Shown here: positions 45,741 to 57,637 of the stretch, in pieces
Position numbering within the stretch: position 1 is the first letter of the stretch
Layout: each line of letters opens with the position of its first letter
Assembly: GCF_964355755.1 (NCBI RefSeq)
Contig: NC_092672.1
Span: forward strand, 19,030,501-19,094,500
DNA: 64,000 bases
Reading direction: 5' to 3'
Origin: Antedon mediterranea
Lineage: Eukaryota; Echinodermata; Crinoidea; Comatulida; Antedonidae
Position numbers and translations under genes: made by a program
The notes under the pieces: generated by a model
Told to the model about the DNA's origin: nothing
The model's input: the letters and a program-made list of their open reading frames with translations, nothing else
The model's database searches: none

Positions 45741-48106
45741 CGACTCGAGCGAGCATATTGTTTGTATTTTGTTGTGATTATTTACTCCACTCCACACATC
45801 AATTGGTAGAGGTCCTACTGATCATCATACTCCAATGCACGGTTCTAAAAAATGTTGTGTAAGGCTTCAAACTGGACAATAGATTTAAATGGCCAACTTC
45901 CTTTTCAGTACCTTTTCCCATTCAGTTTCTAATATAAATTTACTAATCATTTTTTTTGTGCATTGCATATTTTTATCAATAAATAAACTGATATATTTTA
46001 CATTAAGTCGACAAGTGCCAACTAGTTGTGGATGTGTAGAACTTAGTGCCAACTAGTTGTGGATGTGTAGAACTTAGTGCCAGCTAGTTGTGGATGTGTA
46101 GAACTTAGTGCCAGCTAGTTGTGGAGGTGTAGAACTTAGTGCCACCTAGTTGTGGAGGTGTAAACTTAGTTATAGCAGTCGACAAGTGCCAGCTAGTTGT
46201 GGATGTGTAGAACTTGGTTATAGCATTCTACTAGTTCCCCCTCATAAATATTGCTATTGACATTTATGATATGGATCACATGACTATAACATACAACAGG
46301 TACACCAATATTGCGGCATAGCAAAAGCACTTTTTATTGAAAAATAAATAAATCCCTCTCTTTTGTTTTTGTACAAATTATGATATGTATGTATTCTCTC
46401 TTTCTGTTACTGAATTCCATTTCATAACTTAAATTTTCAATATGAAACTAGCAGAGCACAAAACTATATCAGCCTAGAAGGCTAACAGTACACAATTCTA
46501 TCCATTACATGGATACACATAATTGGAGAGTCTATAGGCTGCCCTATGCCTAAATTATTTCACTGAATACATACATACATTTTATACACGTTGTGATACT
46601 AAAAACTATTTTCATATTACTTGTAAATGTGTCCAATATGTAACAATATTTTTTAGCATTAGAATATAAATATTGCACATGGAAATATTGTTCAATATAC
46701 CATATATACCATTTGTTGGGCACACAATGGTAAATAACCTCAATAACACTGTAGTGATAGGCCTGATAGACAAAAACGTGGCAAAAATGCATTTTAAACA
46801 AAACACAATAGTATGCTGTATTAAAACAGTAGGCCTATATTATATCGTGGCCTTATTTTATAAAGGTATCATAAAACTAGAATATGAAATTCTTATTAAA
46901 CCATTTAGTGAAAATATATTATAACATCTAGTGCATGCTAAATTTAATTTCTGTTGTCGATGGGTTTGGTCAGTCCTTTTAAAAAGAAAAAAAAAGAAAA
47001 AAACAAAAGGTAATATATTTCTCAATATAAATTACTGACCTAAAACATTTTGGGTGTTCCTTTCTTTTTATATTATAATTTTTTAGGAAACATTTCAGTG
47101 TTTTATTTTACCACACATTCAGTATAAGTCATATCATTTCCATTTTAAATTAATTTCTAATAGATTTTCACAATAGGCTTTAAAAGGGAATGTTAAAACG
47201 GGATTGTAATGTATGAAATTATAAGCTTAAAGAAAATAATAACAATACATGGAATGTTAACAAAACATATTTCTACCTTTTACCTTATAATAAAGTTTAC
47301 TTTATATTATTACAATACATACTATAGATGCTTTAGATTTATAGTTTGAACAATTTTTTTTTTATAAAACATCCCAATATTTTATTTTGGCAACATAAAC
47401 ACAAGTTCTAAAGTACATTAAAATTTGTTTCTGTCATGAGAAAAAAATCCTGTCAGGATTTGGACCTACTGTATGACATGGGAAGGTAGCCAAGCATATT
47501 AAAAATCAAGCAACAACTCCACTATGCAAAGCTACAGTACAACCTCCTTCATAAAATTAATAAACCAAAATGTATTTATATTTTGTTTTAAAAGGTTTTA
47601 AAAGTATTTTTTAATCATCTGCAAAGTGACTTGCACATAATGCTTGACATGGTGAAAATGTGAGCTGAATAAAAATATTTCAGAAAATTTTATTTGAATA
47701 CAGTTCATGGGTGGATCCAGTGTTACACAATTAGGTTAATAAAGTAAATTAGGATAGGATTCAATGGGTTTTTTTTAGGAAAGTGGGATGTAATGCAATG
47801 AAATGCATTGAATAAACACTTACTTTTATTTACTGACGGATGAATACAGGTAGACAGTAATACTAGAAGCACAATTTGCATTGAAAAAAATAGTCTATTA
47901 TTAAAATAGATGTAGTGCAATAGCACACACCTGTACCAGTCTTGAAAAGACTAGTAATGGTAGCACTCATATCAACTGCAATTAATGTATGCAAGTGCAA
48001 ATATACTGAATACTAACGGACTACATTATTATATATGAATATACAATACATGTGCTTAAGTGATTGTTTTCAATTCAATAAGCGAGAATTTTTGCTTAGA
48101 TTCTTG
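45741..48106. other. Intergenic / TPCN1 3' region
   Basis: AT-rich, with no coding exon seen. It probably includes the 3' UTR of the channel gene; several minus-strand AATAAA signals prevent choosing one. Only the 31-bp minisatellite near 46.0 kb stands out. Confidence 0.45.
46010..46215. repeat. 31-bp minisatellite, about 6 copies
   Basis: Unit AGTGCCAACTAGTTGTGGAT plus GTGTAGAACTT, 31 bp. Later copies carry CCAGCTAG or CCACCTAG variants and one unit is broken by a GTTATAGCAGTCGACA segment. Confidence 0.9.
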
Positions 48107-51100
48107 CTAAATGACTTGCGATTGTTCATGGTCAATACTTGAATGATGAGCGTGCACTGTGACTTGTGTCGTTGTAGGCCTCATACACGTTGAATGACTT
48201 GGGCTATCTGAACGATCTCTACCTTCAGGAGATGGCCTAAGTGACTGTAGATTGATCTGCTCTCCAAGGAATATTCGCAGTTCTTGGCCTAGCTTTCTAT
48301 CATTCTCTTGTATCCATTCCTGTTATGGATAATTATCATACACAGAATATCATTTGATTGAACAAAGTTGGTCTTTAGTTACATAAAGCACATAACCTGC
48401 TACCATGTCAATACATACAGAGGTCATTTTTATAACTGTGTACAAAATCAATATCCAACAATATATAACATTAGGAGTTAGAGGATGGGATTTTTCCAAT
48501 CATAACATAAACAACCTTCTAAAAATAGCGAAAAACTAAATCAAAACGATAATGTAAAACAGCCAGAAAAGTATATGGCCCAATCCTGTCAACACAGACA
48601 ATGACCTCAGATCAGTATTATTAAACTAAGATTAGGAAAACTTCTTCTGTTGCTGATGAGATCCATTTGGTTTATTTGTTAAAGAGAGAAATAGTATAAA
48701 TAATAGAATGAATTCCAAAGGAGGAGTGTGTAATCAATATTACTGTAGGCCAAGCAATTGTCAATTGAGAAGTAAAGGTGATGTAATAATAAAATAATAC
48801 CTTCATCTCTTCAGCATACATTGTTTTGTTTAAGTCAGCTTTGGTTCTCTGTCGATATCCCTTGAATGTAGTTATCCCCTGGTAAAAAATAACACTTTTA
48901 ATCATCAAAATCAACTAGCATTCTGGATCACTGATCTCACAATGATGGCCTGACTATAGGGCTAGATTTGAGCTCAATTGTATGTAAAGTTGGGTGCTAT
49001 TATATTATTATTGTATTCGACTACTAACTAAACTGGTTTAAACTGGTTAAACAGTGAATCAAGTATTCAAATGTTTTGCCCTTCTGTGATGTAACTGAAC
49101 TGAATACACTAGAGAATACTTTTAATCAAATTTTTACTATCTGGCTAGATAAAACATTGGCCGAAACCTCTGATGATGCAAACCCATAAAAATATCATAA
49201 ATTTGGTTCATCCATCAGAGCGAGGCTTGGTGGCCTTGGACGTTATGGGATTTAAGTCCCACTAGGAGGAACCTGCAAAATATTTTTAGAAAGAAATATC
49301 TATATATTACATGTTATATGTCTTTGATGTTAAATCGTAGATATACTGTATCAGGCCTGTATACCTTTTCATGAAGAATATTTTTCTGACTAGAGCAGCA
49401 ATGATTGTATAAGGAAATTAGCCTAAATTTGTTCCCCTTTTGTGGAAAAATAAACCCCTGGTAACATTTTGGCTATAGGCTGATTATCTGGTTTACAATG
49501 ACCTAAAGCTCTGTCTACAATATCAAACTACATGTGACAAGAAAATGTGATGTGCCCATATATGATGAGGTCATATCACTACCATATTTAGCCACATCAC
49601 ACTTTTTTTCACATAAAGTTTGATAGTGTAGACAGAGCTTAAGCATTGTTTTGGATGATGAAACAGTTTCACTGTCACTTAATACTCAGACATTATACAA
49701 ATAATGAATGTTTATGTGTGCAATAATTGTACATTTCATTATGAAAAGGTGAAAATCTTTTACTGGTTATAAACATTCATTATTTGTTTTATAACACACC
49801 TAGTTTAAAGTCAAAGACCTAAACCAATCGAAAAAGTAAAATTATAGACAGCGCACACTACAGGTTTTTTTTTGCGCATGGTTGCTCAATTTAACAAGAA
49901 TGAGCACACATAATTATAACAAACAAATTGCATATAACACATCTGATGACATAGGATTTTAATGGAGCAGTTACTGTATTAAATATCATGTGACACACAA
50001 TCCTCCAATCAAATGAATCTCAGGTGTATTATAACACAGCATGATCAAAATAAAGGTAAATTGAAAAGTATGTAATCAAGTGATGAGAATTATAAAATTA
50101 ACTTACTGTTGTTCTAAGTTGCTGTAGAAGTAGCATCAGGTTAAGGTCCTTTATGGCATCTGGAAAGTGTTTTTCAATTTCTGTCGGAGTGATTGAAGCC
50201 TCAAATTCAACAACTGCGTCAGCTAAACAAGAAAATATTATAAATTTATTGTAAAATGATAATAACACATGGTGTTAATCTCACCACTGTGTAGTGGTAT
50301 TTAGAGGAAAATGGTGATTTTGAAATATAAAAAAAAATTACTGAATAGGTTTCTCATGTTGTTGTATTGTTTTAGAGTGGGTAAAGTGTAGGCCCATGGT
50401 GGAGAGAAAAACAAACAGGTAATATTATGCATAATTGTGTAGTCATGTGACCTTGCAGTCAATTTCTCGGAATAAGGAATGTGGATAAGATTGAAGATGC
50501 ATAAATAAAGTAAATTAATACCATTGGTGTTAATATCTTGTTGTTCAGTTGTGTTCTCTGCGTTGTGTTTATACTGCATTCTAAAGATAAACGCTTCCAA
50601 GATGAATGCAATTATTATTGTAACAACCACCTAAAATAGATCAAAAAAAGTTTCAATACTGTAAACAAGTTTCAATACTGTAAACAAGTTTCAATACTGT
50701 AAACAAGTTTCAATACTGTAAACAAGTTTCAATACTGTAAACAAGTTTCAATACTGTAAACAAGTTTCAATACTGTAAACAAGTTTCAATACTGTAAACA
50801 AGTTTCAATACTGTAAACAAGTTTCAATACTGTAAAAAAATGTCAATACTGTAAACAAGTTTCAATACTGTAAACAAGTTTCAATACTGTAAACAAGTTT
50901 CAATACTGTAAACAAGTTTCAATACTGTAAACAAGTTTCAATACTGCAGTGTAAACAAGTTTCAATACTGTAAACAAGTTTCAATACTGAAAACAAGTTT
51001 CAATACTGTAAACAAGTTTCAATACTGTAAACAAGTTTCAATACTGTAAAAAAATGTCAATACTGTAAACAAGTTTCAATACTGTAAACAAGTTTCAATA

Positions 51101-54100
51101 CTGTAAACAAGTTTCAATACTGTAAACAAGTTTCAATACTGTAAACAAGTTTCAACACTGTAAACAAGTTTCAATACTGTAAACAAGTTTCAATACTGTA
51201 AACAAGTTTCAATACTGTAAACAAGTTTCTATACTGTAAACAAGTTTCAATACTAAAGTTTCTATACTGTAAACAAGTTTCAATACTGAAGTTTCAATAC
51301 TGTAAACAAGTTTCAATACTGTAAACAAGTTTCAATACTGTAAACAAGTTTCAATACTGTAAACGAGTTTCAATACTGTAAACGAGTTTCAATACTGTAA
51401 ACGAGTTTCAATACTGTAAACGAGTTTCAATACTGTAAACGAGTTTCAATACTGTAAACAAGTTTCAATACTGTAAACAAGTTTCAATACTGTAAACAAG
51501 TTTCTATACTGTAAACAAGTTTCAATACTGAAGTTTCTATACTGTAAACAAGTTTCAATACTGTAAACAAGTTTCAATACTGTAAACAAGTTTCAATACT
51601 GTAAACAAGTTTCAATACTGTAAACAAGTTTCAATACTGTAAACGAGTTTCAATACTGTAAACGAGTTTCAATACTGTAAACAAGTTTCAATACTGTAAA
51701 CGAGTTTCAATACTGTAAACGAGTTTCAATACTGTAAACAAGTTTCAATACTGTAAACAAGTATCAATACTGTAAACAAGTATCAATACTGTAAACGAGT
51801 TTCAATACTGTAAACGAGTTTCAATACTGTAAACGAGTTTCAATACTGTAAACAAGTATCAATACTGTAAACAAGTATCAATACTGTAAACAAGTATCAA
51901 TACTGTAAACAAGTATCAATACTGTAAACAAGTTTCAATACTGTAAACAAGTATCAATACTGTAAACGAGTTTCAATACTGTAAACGAGTTTCAATACTG
52001 TAAACAAGTTTCAATACTGTAAACAAGTATCAATACTGTAAACAAGTATCAATACTGTAAACGAGTTTCAATACTGTAAACGAGTTTCAATACTGTAAAC
52101 AAGTATCAATACTGTAAACAAGTATCAATACTGTAAACAAGTTTCAATACTGTAAACAAGTATCAATACTGTAAACAGTATCAAATAAAGCAATCACTTT
52201 CAAATCATTGTCAGTTATACAGTAGTTTTCATTTTAATACTTTAAGCATTTTTTAATGCATAAACAATATAGAAAGTTATATGAATTAAATTGTACTTCT
52301 ATGTGACAATATGATCTGCAGTTATATTTTTATATCTAATTTTTAGTGGCTTCATTAAACTTATAATTGATTGGACTTCATCAAATTATCTGTACCTTAA
52401 AAATAAATTGATAAACAAAATAGTATAGTGCATATATTAAAGATTCTAATGTTTTGTAATTTGAAATTCTTACCATACTAGACAAATAAAAGACAATAAA
52501 ATACACTCTGCTCCATTCACTCCTCACCTCAGCTACACCATTCTGAAAAATAAATAGCGATGGATAAAGTTAAAGCATATCAAATATAATTATCTCATAC
52601 TTTTATTGGTTTTTCAATGCCATGTTGTTTACAAATATATTTAAACCAGTATTTAAATACAATATGCCACGTTTGAACTGATTGGTTAATAGACACGGTA
52701 AATTGTCAACTGCAGACATGAAGCAGTATTTGTATTCAGGGTACAGAATGTTGCCAGCTTTAACTTGGTGGGATGTGGTTTACGATGTATTGGTTAAAAT
52801 GTTACTGTTCAAATGTTGTTGAAGACATTTCCCTGTGATACATGTATACATATTCCTTGACTCCATTTTAACATATAGTACAGTCTCCAGATTACATAGC
52901 CTATATTTTAAATCCTCACTTGTATAATGAGCAACAATAGGCCTGTTTTAAATAAGCACATAATTTACAAAAATGTCATTATTGTATTAAAATTAATAAA
53001 TTTACTTACCATAATGATATGCCAATTGTTGACAACCATAAGTTCAAATAAGGTCACTGTTAAAGAAGACATTTTTCATAAAATTAACACATTTTTTAAT
53101 TTAGGACCAAATATCAGAATTACCTTGCTACTGCTCAAAGTTTTACATAGAATCAAAGAATATATATCACAAGAATGAGTATTCCGCGATTTTTGCCTGA
53201 GAAATTTGTAACAGAGTGATGCCGCCCTCGTAAGGACGGATGTATACATACTAAATAAGACTTGATTTAATAGATATTATAGATGTCACATTAAATAAAA
53301 TTGATAATATATTTTGCAATTGTAAACCATTTTATAATACATAATTATTAACAAACTAGTGTACATTCACTTTTACAGACAATTATTTACTAACATGCTA
53401 AATTAGATCACAAAAAAGGCCTAACAAAGCAACACCAAAAATCAACAAATCGTTACTCAGCACGGCCTATACTTTACCATTGCCGTGTACTACTCTACGC
53501 CTGGTAAATTAAGTATTGTTTTTATGATATAAATTAGTATAAGATACATGTTATTAATAGGAAAAAATGTTAAATTTCATTAACATTTATTTGTTTTACC
53601 AGAAACAAGTTAAATATAGGAATATTATTAAACTATCCTTCGTGAAAACGCGTAAACACCAACACGCCCGGTCACGCTATCGTAGCGCCCGGTTGATGAA
53701 GCAAACTTTTTATACGGCAGTTTTTACTGAATAAATTGCATGAAACGAACAATTAAATATCCAAACAGCATTTAACATGATGTTGTCATGTAGTTGATAA
53801 CATTTTTTATCATGAAAATACTACCGGTGGTCCAGCCTTTGATTAGTGTAACCGTCACAATAAGTTGTATACATCCCAGATACATCCTCACTTATGGCGG
53901 CGTCCTACCACATGAACAATATTACTGTTACAGGGAAAATCGCGGATTACTCATTCTTGTGATATATATTCTTTGATAGAATGATTGATTAAATCTTACC
54001 ATAACTGTAAATAATATCATTGAAATTGTTTAGATAAAAATATTCCATAAACTGCGTTGAGTTGCTGTAGTAATTTTCTACAGACGTATTTCTGAAATAA

Positions 54101-57100
54101 AAAAACACAAAAATAAAAAAAGTATAAAATAAAAAAAATAATAAAAAGACAGAATACGACTAACTTTTCTATTTCCATTTATTAGACAGATGGTGCCAAA
54201 AAAGAAGTGAATGGTCAATAATATAATCATGTGTTAAAACAGTTAAAATCAGAAACTCTAAAAAACAACCAGAACTTTTCTAAGGTCCAAAATTGTCAAT
54301 AAATTGTATGGTTGACTGTTACACCCAAAAGTAACTCTCGCATGAATTGCACACATTTCTCAAAACTCATACAAAAATGTGCAATAGGACCATTTATTGA
54401 ACCATTAAAAATCACTTGTTAAGTAGACCAAATATTGAATGGCACAAGATACAAAATCAACTAATCAAATGGAAAGGATCGATATAGCACTTTTGTATGT
54501 TAATAAAACAATATTTCCGCTGTATACAATCGTTGTTAGTAAATTGAAATTTGACAGATTCACATTTTAATGTACATGTAGGTACACAAATACATTTATT
54601 AAAAAATGTGGTGTGCCCATATATTTACATGATGATGTCATTTCACTATTGTATATGGGCATATCAATACCATATTTAGGCACATCACTTCTGTTTCCTT
54701 TTTCAAAACAACATTTGTCTAGAGAAAAACGATAAAATAACAGAGAATAATAATTGTATACTTACTGGCAACAGTTCTCAAGAGGAAGATCATGAAAAAG
54801 TTCCATTCCAATAATAGCATAAAAGTAAAACATAATTACTAACACAATACAAACGCTGTGGAAAATATTTAAAAAGAGGTTTGTTAGTGTCAAAATAGGA
54901 ATTTAATGGGTGCACTGTAAGGTCATATGAATGGAAACTCTTCTTCTAGATTTATATAGGTTAAAGGGCGGAATAAGTGAAAAATAATGTCCTTTATCAA
55001 TTAGATATTAGAGAATGTTTTAATTCTAAGGGTAAATGGTTAGCTTACCAAAGAGGGCTATGTTTCTGCTGTTATGAATGTATGGTCCAATTGATGAAGT
55101 ATATTGGGTAAATGATTAGCTTACCAAAGAGAGCTGTTTCTGCTGTTATGAATGTATGGTCCAATGAAGTATATTGGGTAAATGATTAGCTTACCGAAGA
55201 GGGCTATGTTTCTGCTGTTATGAATGTATGGTCCAAGTATATTGGGTAAATGATTACTTACCAAAGAGGGCTATGTTTCTGCTGTTATGAATGTATGGTT
55301 CAATTGATGAAGTATATTGGGTAAATGGTTAGCTTACCAAAGAGGGCTATGTTTCTGCTGTTATGAATGTATGGTCCAATTGATGAAGTATATTGGGTAA
55401 ATGATTAGCTTACCAAAGAGAGCTGTTTCTGCTGTTATGAATGTATGGTCCAATGAAGTATATTGGGTAAATGATTAGCTTACCGAAGAGGGCTATGTTT
55501 CTGCTGTTATGAATGTATGGTCCAAGTATATTGGGTAAATGATTACTTACCAAAGAGGGCTATGTTTCTGCTGTTATGAATGTATGGTTCAATTGATGAA
55601 GTATATTGGGTAAATGGTTAGCTTACCAAAGAGGGCTATGTTTCTGCTGTTATGAATGTATGGTCCAATTGATGAAGTATATTGGGTAAATGATTAGCTT
55701 ACCAAAGAGAGCTGTTTCTGCTGTTATGAATGTATGGTCCAATGAAGTATATTGGGTAAATGATTAGCTTACCGAAGAGGGCTATGTTTCTGCTGTTATG
55801 AATGTATGGTCCAAGTATATTGGGTAAATGATTACTTACCAAAGAGGGCTATGTTTCTGCTGTTATGAATGTATGGTTCAATTGATGAAGTATATTGGGT
55901 AAATGGTTAGCTTACCAAAGAGGGCTATGTTTCTGCTGTTATGAATGTATGGTCCAATTGATGAAGTATATTGGGTAAATGATTAGCTTACCAAAGAGAG
56001 CTGTTTCTGCTGTTATGAATGTATGGTCCAATGAAGTATATTGGGTAAATGATTAGCTTACCGAAGAGGGCTATGTTTCTGCTGTTATGAATGTATGGTC
56101 CAAGTATATTGGGTAAATGATTACTTACCAAAGAGGGCTATGTTTCTGCTGTTATGAATGTATGGTTCAATTGATGAAGTATATTGGGTAAATGGTTAGC
56201 TTACCAAAGAGGGCTATGTTTCTGCTGTTATGAATGTATGGTCCAATTGATGAAGTATATTGGGTAAATGATTAGCTTACCAAAGAGAGCTGTTTCTGCT
56301 GTTATGAATGTATGGTCCAATGAAGTATATTGGGTAAATGATTAGCTTACCGAAGAGGGCTATGTTTCTGCTGTTAAGAATGTATGGTCCAATTGATGAA
56401 GTATATTGGGTAAATGATTACTTACCAAAGAGGGCTATGTTTCTGCTGTTATGAATGTATGGTTCAATTGATGAAGTATATTGGGTAAATGATTAGCTTA
56501 CCAAAGAGGGCTATGTTTCTGCTGTTATGAATGTATGGTTCAATTGATGAATTATATTGGGTAAATGATTAGCTTACCAAAGAGGGCTATGTTTCTGCTG
56601 TTATGAATGTATGGTTCAATTGATGAAGTATATTGGGTAAATGATTAGCTTACCAAAGAGGGCTATGTTTCTGCAGTTATGAATGTATGGTTCAATTGAT
56701 GAAGTATATTGGTTAAATGATTAGCTTACCAAAGAGGGCTATGTTTCTGCTGTTATGAATGTATGGTCCAATTGATGAAGTATATTGGGTAAATGATTAG
56801 CTTACCAAAGAGGGCTATGTTTCTGCTGTTATGAATGTATGGTCCAATTGATGAAGTATATTGGGTAAATGATTAGCTTACCAAAGAGGGCTATGTTTCT
56901 GCTGTTATGAATGTATGGTCCAATTGATGAAGTATATTGGGTAAATGATTAGCTTACCAAAGAGGGCTATGTTTCTGCTGTTATGAATGTATGGTCCAAT
57001 TGATATATAAAAATATATTAATATTTGAAAGCAAATTTAGGAACCCTAACAAGATATCCATATTGCCTCTTATTGATGTTTAGTGGCATGTGCAATATTT

Positions 57101-57637
57101 TTATTAATAATAAACAATTGTTAAAATTGAACAAACCTCCACAATCTGGGAAGCAACACATACGCAGTCGCCAAGACATCTCGATAACGCTTTTTTACCT
57201 TGAATAACCTTTAAAAATGTAACATGTTTAAAGGTTTGTATGATAAAATATGTTTATCACAAAGAATGCCTAGTAAAATCTGAATGTTTTATCCATATAA
57301 TTTTTATGTTGCCATTATTCTTATCAGTATTTTTATCATTTATCTGCAGAACATTTTCTCATCTTGACATTATCTTACAGTTTATTAGTTCATGAATGAT
57401 TTTTAGTTTATTTAATTTTATTTATATTTTAACAATAGGCCTACATAAAATAAATTGTGTTGGTATCCAACGATACCAAAACAGTAAAAATTGACTATTG
57501 TCTGTATTTTGAATAATTATAGTCATTATTACCTTAGCAACCTCAAAGGTCGTAGAACCACAACATAATAAAGGTCAGTATCAAATATGTTAGTCAAAAC
57601 ACCAACAATCGCAGATACAGTGATCACAAAATCAAAT
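48107..57637 (-). CDS. TPCN1: Two-pore channel TPCN1-like, 3' ten exons (5' half not in view)
   Basis: Exons in transcript order: 57533-57637, 57137-57208, 54766-54855, 54000-54091, 53010-53056, 52474-52542, 50522-50630, 50107-50222, 48801-48878, 48107-48319. All introns are GT/AG and phases fit, giving about 330 aa. The order matches domain II of TPC1: IIS3 (FDFVITVSAIVGVL), S4 VVVLRPLRLLRLFKVKKRYR, S5 with FYAIIGMELF, a luminal loop with NTS and NST glycosylation sequons, pore helix TLFELMVVNNW, S6 VVVTIIIAFILEAFIFRM, then a cytosolic tail with RQRTKADLNKTMYAEEM. TPCs are endolysosomal cation channels regulated by phosphoinositide and NAADP signalling. Domain I, the linker and IIS1-S2 were not found between 57.6 kb and the window end. 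They lie further upstream, with the Link-domain gene then in an intron, or are missing. Confidence 0.93.
49688..50040. mobile_element. Dispersed MITE, family ACAAATAATGAATG, copy 2
   Basis: ATACAAATAATGAATGTTTATG at one end, an internal inverted partner ATAAACATTCATTATTTGT, then TTATAACACACCT, ending near CAGGTGTATTATAAC. It lies in the TPCN1 intron between exons 50107-50222 and 48801-48878. Confidence 0.7.
50645..52185. repeat. 19-bp tandem array, about 80 copies
   Basis: Unit GTTTCAATACTGTAAACAA. It runs almost unbroken for 1.5 kb, with local variants: CGAGTTTC and CAAGTATC units occur in clusters, and a few units are shortened near 51250 and 51530. It lies in a TPCN1 intron. Confidence 0.98.
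53153..53976 (+). mobile_element. Intact 824-bp MITE with 5-bp duplication
   Basis: The ends TCAAAGAATATATATCACAA and TTGTGATATATATTCTTTGA belong to ~40-bp inverted repeats. TAGAA flanks both sides (53148-53152 and 53977-53981). It is homologous to 33458-35127. It has no transposase. It makes up most of a 943-bp TPCN1 intron and begins 18 bp from the donor of exon 54000-54091. Confidence 0.95.
55030..57005. repeat. ~76-bp tandem repeat with 289-bp higher-order structure
   Basis: Monomers share GGGCTATGTTTCTGCTGTTA and TATATTGGGTAAATG. From about 55032 to 56477 a four-monomer block of 289 bp repeats almost exactly, its GTAAATGGTTAGC marker falling at 55032, 55321, 55610, 55899 and 56188. After that, simple ~76-bp monomers continue. 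On the minus (gene) strand each unit has CTCTTTGGTAAGC, which resembles a splice donor. It is intronic in TPCN1. Confidence 0.96.

Noticed and set aside
50645-52185. CRISPR-like regular array of a short repeat
   Set aside because: Units are directly adjacent with no spacers, and the context is an intron of an animal gene.
55030-57005. Tandemly duplicated TPCN1 exon
   Set aside because: The GGTAAG-bearing unit looked exon-like, but exons 57137-57208 and 54766-54855 join in phase and match the family without it.
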